DNA from: Clostridium sp. UBA4108 | Lineage (GTDB): Bacteria; Bacillota; Clostridia; Clostridiales; Clostridiaceae | Length of the DNA stretch: 64,000 nucleotides | Assembly: GCA_002381695.1 (NCBI GenBank) | Contig: DFXM01000020.1 | Span: 783,078 to 847,077, forward strand | Reading direction: 5' to 3' | In this document: positions 43,258-51,406 of the stretch, in pieces | Position numbering within the stretch: the first letter of the stretch is position 1 | Layout of the letters: every line of letters starts with the position of its first letter | Position numbers and translations under genes: made by a program | The notes under the pieces: generated by a model | Seen by the model: the letters and a program-made list of their open reading frames with translations, nothing else | Told to the model about the DNA's origin: nothing | Databases searched by the model: none

Positions 43258-44285
43258 TACATCACCTTCTTTTTATTTTTATAAAGAAGATATATAAAAT
43301 ATGGTGCTCCAAAGAAAGATGTTATTGCCCCAATAGGAATTTCAGTTGGTGCTATTATGGTTCTTGCTAAGGTATCACATATTATCATAAATCCAATTCC
43401 AAAGAAACAAGACATGGGAAGTACAACTTTATGATCAGAGCCATATAGGAGTCTTACGGTATGAGGAATTATTAGGCCTACAAATCCTATGATACCTGTG
43501 TAAGAAACACTTATAGCAATGATTAAAGAGGTTACTAGAAGCAATACCTTCTTTAACTTTTCAGTATTTATTCCTAAATTTTTAGCAGCCTCTTCACCTG
43601 TGGACATTATATTTAATTCCCTTGAATAGGACATTATAAATATAATCATAGGTATTGAGATTAGAGCCATTACTATTAATTTACTCCAACTTGCCGTGGA
43701 AAGACTACCCATGCTCCAAAATACAATTTTATCTAGTTGCCTAGTGAATAATACCATTATTATAGATAATAATGATGAAAGAAAGAAACTTACAGCAACT
43801 CCAGATAATAGTAAGTTCACAGTAGGAGCTTTATTGCCAACACGAGCAATACTATAGACCAAATATGTAGTTAAGAGTGCCCCAATAAATGCAAAAATGG
43901 ATGAGTTGTTTAACCCCAGTACAAGACTAATAGCAGAACCTAAAGCTGCACCAGAAGATATACCAAGTATATAAGGATCAGCCATTGGATTTTTAAATAT
44001 TCCTTGATAGGTAGCACCTACTACGGAGAGATTCATTCCAATAAAAGCTCCTAATAGAATTCTAGGGAGTCTTACGTTTAAAACAATAGTAAAAGAAGTA
44101 GCTGGTATATTGCTAATATCTATTAGATTCCCCAATAAGGGAATTTTACTTACCAAAATCTTAAATGTATCCAAAGATGTTATATTGGCAGCACCTACAC
44201 TTATAGAAACTATGGTTAAAACTATCAATATTAATATTATAATTATGTAATTCAAAATATTATTTTTTCTCTTTAGGCAAGCCAA
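43257..44285 (-). CDS. btuC: FecCD/BtuC-type ABC permease
   Basis: The 342-residue membrane protein has about ten helices and the FecCD patterns 'NVRLPRILLGAFIGMNLSVVGATYQG', split here as 'RLPRILLGAFIG' and 'GATYQGIFKNPMADPYILG', then 'SGAALGSAISLVLGL' and 'GFVGLIIPHTVRLLYGSDH', the ATPase contact. It is the import channel for a cobalamin-like corrinoid. The start is TTG 44285. A hairpin lies between it and the upstream binding-protein gene, possibly setting a higher level of the binding protein. Confidence 0.92.
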   Translation of the reverse strand: MACLKRKNNILNYIIIILILIVLTIVSISVGAANITSLDTFKILVSKIPLLGNLIDISNIPATSFTIVLNVRLPRILLGAFIGMNLSVVGATYQGIFKNPMADPYILGISSGAALGSAISLVLGLNNSSIFAFIGALLTTYLVYSIARVGNKAPTVNLLLSGVAVSFFLSSLLSIIMVLFTRQLDKIVFWSMGSLSTASWSKLIVMALISIPMIIFIMSYSRELNIMSTGEEAAKNLGINTEKLKKVLLLVTSLIIAISVSYTGIIGFVGLIIPHTVRLLYGSDHKVVLPMSCFFGIGFMIICDTLARTIIAPTEIPIGAITSFFGAPYFIYLLYKNKKKVM

Positions 44286-44334
44286 TTATATCACTCTCTT
44301 CATAAAATTATTTAAATTAAATTAATTTATAAAT

Positions 44335-44366
44335 AATATGCTCTAGTTATAACTAGAGCATATTTT
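44335..44366 (-). terminator. Intraoperonic hairpin between btuF and btuC
   Basis: Perfect 15-bp palindrome AATATGCTCTAGTTA / TAACTAGAGCATATT directly after the btuF stop, with T-rich ends. It may be a partial terminator or mRNA-stabilising hairpin. Confidence 0.7.
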
Positions 44367-44368
44367 AA

Positions 44369-45307
44369 CTATTTAAAAAGCTCAGGATGAATAAGTTTAG
44401 CCATTTCTTCTAACCCTTGAGTTAATCTAGGTCCTTGTCTTACTATTAGATTGTCATCAATTTCTAGAACTTTATTTTCCTTAACAGCACGTAGATCTTT
44501 ATAATTATCCGCTTGAATCATTTTATCCTTAGCTCCATAATTACTACTGCATATTATAACATCAGGATTGTTCTCTACAATTTTTTCAAAGCTGTATTTC
44601 CATCCTTCTATATTTTTTGCTATATTCTCTCCACCAGCCATTTCAATTATATCATTAATAAAAGTGTCTCCACCAGCAGTAAAATCTCCATTTCCACCAA
44701 AATCAACCATATAATATACTTTTGGCTTACTAGTTACTGAATCGGTTTTAGATTTTATTTCTTTTACTTTTGCTTTCATATTAGCTATAACTTCTGAGGA
44801 TTTATCTTTAGAATCAATGGCTATTCCTATCTTTTCTATAAGAGAGTAGGCTCCATCAAAGTTTTCTTTTTCATACAATGCAAGTACAGGAATACCAAGT
44901 TCCTTAAGTTTTTTTACAGTTTCTTCTTTAGTGTGAGTAGAAGCTAACACCAAATCAGGCTGCAAGGACACAATTTTCTCCACATTAGGATCATATAAAC
45001 TACCTATGGATTCGATTTTTGAAACCTCAGCAGGGTAATCACAAAAATCAGTTCTTCCTACCAATCTATCTATGGCACCTAATTCACTAACTATTTCAGT
45101 GGTATTAGGTCCTAGAGAAATTATTTTTTCAGGCTTTTCATTAATAGTTACTTCTTCACCATAGCTATCCACTAATTTCACAGGATAAGAATTATCTGCA
45201 GAATTACTTTTGTTTTTAGGTGTAGGGCTATTTCCACAAGCAGTTAAAAACAAAGCACATAACAAAAACAGACAAATAGTAGAAGTAATTCTCTTCATAA
45301 ATTTCAT
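44369..45307 (-). CDS. btuF: Cobalamin-type ABC substrate-binding lipoprotein (BtuF-like)
   Basis: The 312-residue protein has a lipoprotein signal ('LFLLCALFLTACGNS', Cys at about residue 24). The binding fold starts 'YPVKLVDSYGEEVTINEKPE' and 'KIISLGPNTTEIVSELGAID', and the second lobe contains 'GGDTFINDIIEMAGGENIA', the class III binding-protein pattern. It captures corrinoid outside the cell and delivers it to the permease. It is first in the btuF-btuC-btuD order and preceded by a B12 riboswitch, which supports a cobalamin rather than a siderophore role. Confidence 0.93.
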   Translation of the reverse strand: MKFMKRITSTICLFLLCALFLTACGNSPTPKNKSNSADNSYPVKLVDSYGEEVTINEKPEKIISLGPNTTEIVSELGAIDRLVGRTDFCDYPAEVSKIESIGSLYDPNVEKIVSLQPDLVLASTHTKEETVKKLKELGIPVLALYEKENFDGAYSLIEKIGIAIDSKDKSSEVIANMKAKVKEIKSKTDSVTSKPKVYYMVDFGGNGDFTAGGDTFINDIIEMAGGENIAKNIEGWKYSFEKIVENNPDVIICSSNYGAKDKMIQADNYKDLRAVKENKVLEIDDNLIVRQGPRLTQGLEEMAKLIHPELFK

Positions 45308-45345
45308 TCTATCAGCTCCTTAACTTATAAATTTTATGTTTTGTT

Positions 45346-45376
45346 CAAAATAAAAAATCCCTAGAGGGATTACGTA
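45346..45376 (-). terminator. Riboswitch expression-platform terminator
   Basis: On the minus strand AATCCCTCTAGGGATT is followed by TTTTATTTT, between the B12 aptamer and btuF. Confidence 0.75.
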
Positions 45377-45427
45377 GAAGTAGTACACTTCATCTCCTTT
45401 CCCGCCGAAAGTGACTGTAAATATTTT

Positions 45428-45612
45428 TAGGCAGGTCTCCTGGCTTATGGTTCATCCTAAGCTAACCTTCCCGTGAAATACAGTGGTTTTTAGCTTCGTC
45501 GCCATATACAGTAGCGGGGGCTGCAGTGTTTTACACTTTCCCAATTAAGCCTTAGTATATTAAAAACAACTATTTAGTGATAAGCTATTTTATATACTTA
45601 GTGGCACCTGAA
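45428..45612 (-). ncRNA. Cobalamin riboswitch upstream of btuFCD
   Basis: On the minus strand the element reads CAGGTGCC at the 5' end, TTGGGAAAGTGT, the B12 box GCAGCCCCCGCTACTGTA, then GCCAGGAGACCTGCC. This is the full AdoCbl aptamer. It lies before the transporter operon and a terminator hairpin, so cobalamin should switch import off. Confidence 0.95.
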
Positions 45613-45634
45613 AATTATCAACTTAACATATAAA

Positions 45635-45663
45635 ATTGTATGGTTTACACATCAAAAAGTCAA
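45635..45663 (-). promoter_or_regulatory. Sigma-A promoter of the btuFCD riboswitch transcript
   Basis: On the minus strand TTGACT (45663-45658), a 17-bp spacer and TACAAT (45640-45635), about 25 bp upstream of the aptamer. Confidence 0.7.
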
Positions 45664-45859
45664 TATAAACTAAATAAGGCGTAATGAATTATATAGAATT
45701 TATGTAATTATTTATAAAATATTCATAACAATTATTTAACAATAATAATTATTCACAATTTGTAGAAAAATTTTAGAAATAAGTATATAATATATATAAG
45801 TATATATTATACTTAATAAAAATATTCTTAAACTTTTAGATGATTTGGAGGAATATATA

Positions 45860-47359
45860 ATGAAGGATAAAATTCTTAATATTATAAAAGATAAGACTTT
45901 AACTTATGAAATGAAAGTTTTAAATTTAGCTAGAGAGGCAGAAAATTCTCTAGAGGTATTAAATAAAAATGAAAAAACTAAAGATTACCAAGACATAGGA
46001 ATTATTTGTGATTTAAATGAAGGTGAAGCACCATATAGACCTAGATATATAGTTCCAGACTATGAAAAATTTATGAAACAGGGTAGTGAGTTTTTAAGAT
46101 TAACTCCTCCAACAAATATTTGGGAGGCTGTTAATAATCTTTTAATATTATACAAGCATGTTCCATCAATAACATCTTTTCCAGTATATGTAGGAAATAT
46201 TGATACATTATTAGAACCATTTGTAGCTGATGAGAAGGAAGCTTATATGGCTATAAAATTTTTCTTAATGCATATAGATAGAACTATAACAGATTCTTTC
46301 TGTCATGCTAATATAGGGCCATTGGATACAAAGGCAGGAAGAATAATATTAGAAGTTGAAAGAGAACTTCAAAATGCTACTCCTAATATAACTTTAAAAT
46401 ATTCTAAAGAAACTAATGATGAATTTGCCATAGAAGCTATTAAAACGGCTCTTTCTTGTGCAAAGCCAAGTTTTGCAAACCATGAAATGTTCTCAAAAGA
46501 GTTAGGAGAAAAATATGCAATAGCTAGTTGTTACAATGGATTAAATATAGGTGGCGGAAGTTATACCTTAGTAAGGATGATACTTTCAAAATTAGCTCCT
46601 AAGGCAAAGAATGTAGAAGATTTCTTAAATAATGTATTACCTGAAGCTATAGAAATTATGCTTGACTACATGGATAAAAGAGTAAGATTCATAGTAGAGG
46701 AGAGTAACTTTTTTGAGTCTAATTTCCTAGTAAGAGAAGGATTAATTTCAAGGGATAGATTCACTGCTATGTTTGGATTAGTAGGCCTTGCAGAGTGTGT
46801 AAATACATTGCTTAATGCTAGTGAAGAAGTGGATAGGTTTGGACATAGTGCTAAAGCTAATGAATTAGGCGAAACTATTATCAAAACCATGTATGATATA
46901 GTAAATAAACATGAAAATAAATACTGTGAAGCAACAGATAACCACTATCTACTTCATGCTCAAGTTGGAATTGAAACAGATAATGGAACAAGTCCAGGTT
47001 GTAGAATTCCAATAGGAGAAGAACCAATTCTTCATGAACACTTAGTACAAAGTGCAGTATTTCATAAATACTTCCCATCAGGAATAGGGGATATATTTAA
47101 ATTTGATACTATGGCTAAAAATAATCCAAAGTCTATATTAGATGTAATTAAGGGAGCTTTTGCCATAGATATGAGATATTTTTCACTTTACTGTGATGAT
47201 TGTGATGTAATAAGAATTACAGGATATCTAGTTAAACGTTCAGATATTGAGAAGCTAGATAGAGGAGAGCAAGTATTACAAGATACTGTAGCACTTGGTT
47301 ATGGTGCAGTGAAAAACTCTAAAATACTAGAGAGAAAGCTAAGAGAAAGTAATGAGTAA
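45860..47359 (+). CDS. yjjI: YjjI family glycyl-radical enzyme
   Basis: The 499-residue protein is a short glycyl-radical enzyme. The radical glycine is expected at G455 in 'VIRITGYLVKRSD', matching the RVxGY pattern near the C-terminus, and a candidate active-site Cys is C224 in 'IASCYNGLNIGGGSY'. It is much shorter than pyruvate formate-lyase (about 750-800 aa). Oxygen-sensitive cytosolic radical chemistry is expected; I know of no established substrate. TTGGAGGAAT lies before ATG 45860. The activase gene yjjW overlaps its 3' end by 8 nt, so the two are coupled. Confidence 0.9.
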   Translation: MKDKILNIIKDKTLTYEMKVLNLAREAENSLEVLNKNEKTKDYQDIGIICDLNEGEAPYRPRYIVPDYEKFMKQGSEFLRLTPPTNIWEAVNNLLILYKHVPSITSFPVYVGNIDTLLEPFVADEKEAYMAIKFFLMHIDRTITDSFCHANIGPLDTKAGRIILEVERELQNATPNITLKYSKETNDEFAIEAIKTALSCAKPSFANHEMFSKELGEKYAIASCYNGLNIGGGSYTLVRMILSKLAPKAKNVEDFLNNVLPEAIEIMLDYMDKRVRFIVEESNFFESNFLVREGLISRDRFTAMFGLVGLAECVNTLLNASEEVDRFGHSAKANELGETIIKTMYDIVNKHENKYCEATDNHYLLHAQVGIETDNGTSPGCRIPIGEEPILHEHLVQSAVFHKYFPSGIGDIFKFDTMAKNNPKSILDVIKGAFAIDMRYFSLYCDDCDVIRITGYLVKRSDIEKLDRGEQVLQDTVALGYGAVKNSKILERKLRESNE

Positions 47360-48191
47360 AATTGGGTTAGTTAATAAAATAATTCCCTTTAGTAATGTAG
47401 ACGGTGAAGGAAATAGAACAGCTATATTTTTACAAGGGTGCAACTATAATTGTCTCTATTGTCATAATCCTGAAACTATAAATAGATGTAATAATTGTGG
47501 AGTATGTGTTTCTAAATGTGAGTATGGAGCTTTAGAGCAGGTTGATGGTGTAGTTAAATACAATAGGGACAAATGTGTAAATTGTGATGCTTGCATAGCT
47601 AGTTGCAAAAGAAATAGTAGTCCTAAAATTGTTCCAATGACAACTCAAGACATTTTAAAGGAATTAGAAAAAACCAAGTATTTTATTTCGGGTATAACAG
47701 TATCTGGAGGAGAATGTACTCTACAAAGTGATTTTTTAATAGAACTTTTTAGGGAAGTCAAAAAAATGGGGTTAACCACATTTATAGATACAAATGGTTC
47801 TGCACCAATATATAAAAATAAAGAACTATTAGAAGTTACAGATAAAGCTATGATTGATCTGAAGGCTTTTGATAGTAATGAAAATAAAATGCTTGTAGGA
47901 CTTTCTAATGAAGAGGTAATAGAAAATATAAAACAGTTAGGTGCCATAGATAAAGTTTATGAGATTAGAACTGTAGTAGTTCCAGAGGTTTTAAATAATA
48001 TCTATACTGTAGATATGGGAAGTAAGTTATTGGCAAGCATAAATCCTAATATTATATATAAATTAATTAAATATAGGCCATTAGGGGTTAGACAGGAATT
48101 GATTAAATCTTCTGTACCTACACAGCAGTATATGGAAGAATTAAAAGAAATAGCTATAAATAATGGTTGTAGAAATGTTATAATAATTTAA
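47352..48191 (+). CDS. yjjW: YjjW family glycyl-radical enzyme activase
   Basis: The 279-residue radical-SAM enzyme has the activase cluster motif 'QGCNYNCLYCHNPE', where Cx3Cx2C binds the 4Fe-4S. Two further ferredoxin-type motifs follow: 'CNNCGVCVSKCEYGAL' and 'CVNCDACIASCKRNSSP', then 'ITVSGGECTLQ' for SAM binding. It abstracts hydrogen from the YjjI glycine to form the radical. Translation starts within the end of yjjI. The extra clusters place it with the large activases. A terminator follows immediately. Confidence 0.93.
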   Translation: MSKIGLVNKIIPFSNVDGEGNRTAIFLQGCNYNCLYCHNPETINRCNNCGVCVSKCEYGALEQVDGVVKYNRDKCVNCDACIASCKRNSSPKIVPMTTQDILKELEKTKYFISGITVSGGECTLQSDFLIELFREVKKMGLTTFIDTNGSAPIYKNKELLEVTDKAMIDLKAFDSNENKMLVGLSNEEVIENIKQLGAIDKVYEIRTVVVPEVLNNIYTVDMGSKLLASINPNIIYKLIKYRPLGVRQELIKSSVPTQQYMEELKEIAINNGCRNVIII

Positions 48192-48201
48192 GGTATCTAA
48201 A

Positions 48202-48236
48202 TAAGGGAGCAAGTTTAACTTGCTCCCTTAAAATTT
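48202..48236. terminator. Terminator between yjjW and the Na/Pi cotransporter gene
   Basis: TAAGGGAGCAAGTT / AACTTGCTCCCTTA perfect stem, with A and T runs serving both strands. Confidence 0.9.
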
Positions 48237-48247
48237 ATAATTATAGT

Positions 48248-49873
48248 TTAATTTCTAGCAATTATTTCAGCTATATTAACAGCATGGTCTCCAACTCTTT
48301 CAAGGTTACTAATTATATCTACAAACATAGTACCTACAGTAGCATTACATATACCGTTATTCAATCTTTTAATGTGAGATGTTCTGAGCTTTTTTTCTAA
48401 AGAGTCGATTTCTTCTTCTAAGTTTCTGATAGCAATAGCTTTCTCCTTATTATAATTAGCAAAGCATGCTAAGCTATCATCAATAGCTTTTATACAAAGA
48501 TTAGACATTTTAGTAAGCTCATCAATAGCTTCCTGGGAGAACTTAAGATTTTTAGAAGTCTTTTCACCAGCCCAGTCTGCAATATTTTCTGCATGATCGC
48601 CTATACGTTCAATATCATTAACTACGTGAAAATAAGCAGCTAAAATAGATTTTTGATCATTACCTAAGTCTGAGTTAGAAAGCTGTACCAAGTATTTAGT
48701 AATATCGGTTTCTAAAATATTTATTAAATTTTCATTACTATAAACCTTTTTAATTAATTCTAGATCTTCTTTCATAAATCCTTCAAGAGCAGTTTCTAAG
48801 TTATTTTTAGCTATTTGACCCATTCTAATAATTTCATTAGTTGATTGACCAAAAGCTATAGTAGGAGTTTCTAACAGCCTATTATCTATGTATTTTGTAC
48901 CAAGAATTTCTTTAGTATCGTCTCCTGGAAGTATAATGTTTACTAATGATACTAATTGATTAATAAATGGAAATAATAATACAGTGTTCACTATATTAAA
49001 TACTGTATGAGCATTAGCTATTTGTCTGGATACTGCTACCCCATCTGTTCCAGGGCTTAAAGATGTAACTATGTATATTAGTAGATTAGTAACTCCTGGA
49101 ATTAAGAATATAAGTACACCTATTACATTAAATAATAAATGAATAAGAGCAGCTTTTTTTGCTGTTCTAGAGGTTCCAACACAAGATATTAATGCAGTTA
49201 CGCAGGTACCTATGTTAGTTCCATATATTATAGGTACTGCAACACCTATAGGTATACTACCACTTAAAGCTAAGGCTACAAGTATACCAGTAATTGCAGA
49301 TGAACTTTGAATCACTGCAGTCATTAACAAGCCAAGTAGAACTCCTAATAAAATTCTTCCATCTAGCTTTAAGATTAATTCTGCAAAGAATGGAGAGTCC
49401 TTTAGGGGCTCCATAGCACTTGACATTAAACTTAAACCCAAGAATAATATACCAAAGCCTAGAGTTATCATTCCACTTTCTTTAGCTTTTCTATTTTTGG
49501 TAAACAACATTAAAGCAGCACCGATAGCTATAAATAGTGGTGCTATAGCATCAAAATCAAAACTAATAAGTTGAGCTGTTACAGTAGTACCTATATTAGC
49601 TCCCATAATTATTGCAGCAGCTTGAGATAAGTTCATAAGTCCAGCATTAACAAAACCAACTACCATAACTGTTACAGCACTGCTACTTTGAATAATAGCT
49701 GTAACTGCTGTACCAGTTATTATGCCTTTAACAGGATTAGATGATAATTTATCGAAGATACCTTTTAATTTTTCACCTGCAAGGTTCTCTAATCCATCTC
49801 CCATTAATTTCATACCATAGAGAAATATACCAACTCCGCCAAGTAAGTTGATAATTAACAATAATGATTCCAT
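48248..49873 (-). CDS. Na/Pi cotransporter family protein with PhoU-like domain
   Basis: The 541-residue protein has two NptA/PNaS repeats, each with the QSSS motif: 'AVTAIIQSSSAVTVMVVGFV' (near 55-75) and 'LMTAVIQSSSAITGILVAL' (near 180-200). The C-terminal part (about 340-540) is helical and PhoU-like, with 'IERIGDHAENIADWA' and 'LERVGDHAVNIAE'. This is the common bacterial YjbB/NptA layout for sodium-driven phosphate movement. GGGGG precedes ATG. A four-box repeat about 100 bp upstream resembles a PhoP site, consistent with phosphate control. Confidence 0.93.
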   Translation of the reverse strand: MESLLLIINLLGGVGIFLYGMKLMGDGLENLAGEKLKGIFDKLSSNPVKGIITGTAVTAIIQSSSAVTVMVVGFVNAGLMNLSQAAAIIMGANIGTTVTAQLISFDFDAIAPLFIAIGAALMLFTKNRKAKESGMITLGFGILFLGLSLMSSAMEPLKDSPFFAELILKLDGRILLGVLLGLLMTAVIQSSSAITGILVALALSGSIPIGVAVPIIYGTNIGTCVTALISCVGTSRTAKKAALIHLLFNVIGVLIFLIPGVTNLLIYIVTSLSPGTDGVAVSRQIANAHTVFNIVNTVLLFPFINQLVSLVNIILPGDDTKEILGTKYIDNRLLETPTIAFGQSTNEIIRMGQIAKNNLETALEGFMKEDLELIKKVYSNENLINILETDITKYLVQLSNSDLGNDQKSILAAYFHVVNDIERIGDHAENIADWAGEKTSKNLKFSQEAIDELTKMSNLCIKAIDDSLACFANYNKEKAIAIRNLEEEIDSLEKKLRTSHIKRLNNGICNATVGTMFVDIISNLERVGDHAVNIAEIIARN

Positions 49874-49974
49874 AATAATATTACCCCCATTAATATATAA
49901 GAATTAAGATTAACATATTATTTACACAATAACCATATAATAAAACAAAGGCAATGTTAAGACTTCTATAAGAG

Positions 49975-50012
49975 ATTTAACATTATGTAAACTAAACTTA
50001 ACCTAAACTTAA
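49975..50012 (-). promoter_or_regulatory. Pho-box-like array upstream of the Na/Pi cotransporter gene
   Basis: On the minus strand four hexamers occur with 11, 11 and 10 bp periodicity: TTAAGT (50012-50007), TTAAGT (50001-49996), TTACAT (49990-49985) and TTAAAT (49980-49975). Tandem TT(A/C/T)ACA-like repeats with about 11-bp phase are the pattern of PhoP binding sites in Firmicutes. The array lies about 100 bp upstream of the start codon. Confidence 0.55.
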
Positions 50013-50085
50013 CATTACTTAAATTTTAAGTGAATATATTGATTTTCATTATATTATCATATACAATAGTATAGAAAATAAAATA

Positions 50086-50126
50086 GAGACAGTTCGGAAG
50101 CCTCCTGTCTTAAAATAAAACTACGG
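50086..50126 (+). ncRNA. PreQ1-I riboswitch upstream of queT
   Basis: The 41-nt element has a stem AGACAG / CTGTCT, a loop with GTTC and CC near the 3' side, and the A-rich tail TTAAAATAAAACTACGG, matching the class I preQ1 layout (stem-loop followed by AUAAAAAACUA). A hairpin with a T run at 50197-50232 could be its terminator. The downstream gene is a queuosine-precursor transporter, which supports the call. Confidence 0.75.
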
Positions 50127-50196
50127 CATTGAAATCTTTAAAAGAACCCTTTTTATACTTATTTTAGGAAGGACTTTACTTATTTTTGAAGATTAC

Positions 50197-50232
50197 AAGG
50201 CTGTCATGTATGTATATGGCAGCTTTCTTTTG
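50197..50232 (+). terminator. Leader terminator upstream of queT
   Basis: AAGGCTGTCAT pairs with ATGGCAGCTTT (G-U wobbles), followed by CTTTTGT. It lies 70 nt after the preQ1 aptamer. Confidence 0.6.
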
Positions 50233-50399
50233 TGTTAATTTAATTTTTAAAATAAGATATGGAACAAAGTATAAGGCTACAAAAAAAATAAAATGTAGCT
50301 CCTTTGGTATTATATCATTAATTTTGAATTTATAATTAATAAAAAGTGATGCTAAGACTAAGTGAGGTAGAGGAACGAAGTATACTTAGGGGGAAGAAA

Positions 50400-50930
50400 A
50401 TGAATATTAATCCAAAAACCAATAAGCTGCTGAAAATGGCTTTAATTGTGGCAGTTTATGTAGTAGTTACCTTTGCACTTGCGCCAGTTTCTTTTACGGT
50501 TGTAGGGATACAATTTAGATTATCAGAAGTGTTAGTGCTATTAGCATTGATTGACCCACTATATATGCCAGCTCTTACTCTAGGTTGCTTAATATCAAAT
50601 TTTTTATTAAGTCCTATGGGTATAGTAGATGTTATTGTTGGAACTTCGGCTACTTTGATTGCACTAATTTTAATGATATGTACAAAGAAGCAATTAGAAA
50701 AGAAGCAAGGCATCAGTTCAGGGAAGGTATTATTTATTAGTTCATTATGGGCAACAGTAATAAATGCACTTATGGTTGGCGCTGAACTTTATTATGTTTT
50801 AAATCTTCCATTTTGGTTATCAGTAGTGCAGGTAGCTATAGGAGAGTTTGTCGTAGTGTCAATAATAGGTGTTATTATATTTAAGAAATTAATGTTAAAT
50901 AATAGCCTATATAATAAATTGAAATTATAA
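50400..50930 (+). CDS. queT: QueT family queuosine-precursor transporter
   Basis: The 176-residue protein has about five membrane helices and the QueT/DUF988 patterns 'LIVAVYVVVTFALAPVSF' and 'IQFRLSEVLVLLALIDP'. It is an ECF S-component that binds preQ1 or a related queuosine precursor and works with a shared ECF energising module, which is not in the window. I chose ATG 50400 (GGGGG upstream) over ATG 50346, whose extra residues are charged and lack a ribosome site. A preQ1 riboswitch lies in the leader. Confidence 0.93.
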   Translation: MNINPKTNKLLKMALIVAVYVVVTFALAPVSFTVVGIQFRLSEVLVLLALIDPLYMPALTLGCLISNFLLSPMGIVDVIVGTSATLIALILMICTKKQLEKKQGISSGKVLFISSLWATVINALMVGAELYYVLNLPFWLSVVQVAIGEFVVVSIIGVIIFKKLMLNNSLYNKLKL

Positions 50931-50995
50931 AGTGTTGGTGAATTGTAGCCTAATTTACAATTCACTGAGCTTTTATATAATTAATGTAATAATTG

Positions 50996-51024
50996 TTGAC
51001 ATTATATAGAGTTATTACTATAAT
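50996..51024 (+). promoter_or_regulatory. Sigma-A promoter of asnS leader
   Basis: Perfect consensus: TTGACA (50996-51001), 17-bp spacer, TATAAT (51019-51024). Confidence 0.9.
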
Positions 51025-51094
51025 AATATATAACAATTTTAAATAATTAGTATTTTAAATTTAGTTTTGGAAATAATGATTAACAACTATTATA

Positions 51095-51362
51095 AATGCT
51101 ATGATGAGAAGAGTAGATATGAGAAGTAGTTTTAGCGAGTTGGAGAGGGTGAAAGTCCAGCACGAAGCTCTTATTGAAGAACATCTCGGAGTTTCTAACC
51201 GAAATCTTTGGAGAGTAGACTTAGACAGAATCCCACTGTTAGAAGGGAAGAGTATCGAGATGTTTCTCTGTACTTGTAGAGTGATCAAATTGATAATTTG
51301 GGTGGTACCGCGGAATGTATCCTTTCGTCCCTTTGTATAGGGGTGAAGGGTTTTTTTTATTG
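51095..51362 (+). ncRNA. T-box leader (tRNA-Asn) of asnS
   Basis: The leader has a stem-I region with a GGTGAAAGTCC segment, the AAC triplet near 51200 ('TTTCTAACCGAAATC') as candidate Asn specifier, the T-box core GGGTGGTACCGCGG (51300-51313), and a terminator CCTTTCGTCCCTT / AGGGGTGAAGGG with eight T's. Uncharged tRNA-Asn should promote read-through into asnS. Open frames inside the leader are not genes. Confidence 0.95.
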
Positions 51363-51406
51363 TTTGTATTAAATAATCTTCATATAAAGAAAAGGAGGAC
51401 TAAAAA

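Noticed and set aside
51101..51340. 79-codon open frame upstream of asnS
   Set aside because: It lies entirely inside the T-box leader; its codons trace the stem I and T-box motif, so it is RNA structure and not protein.
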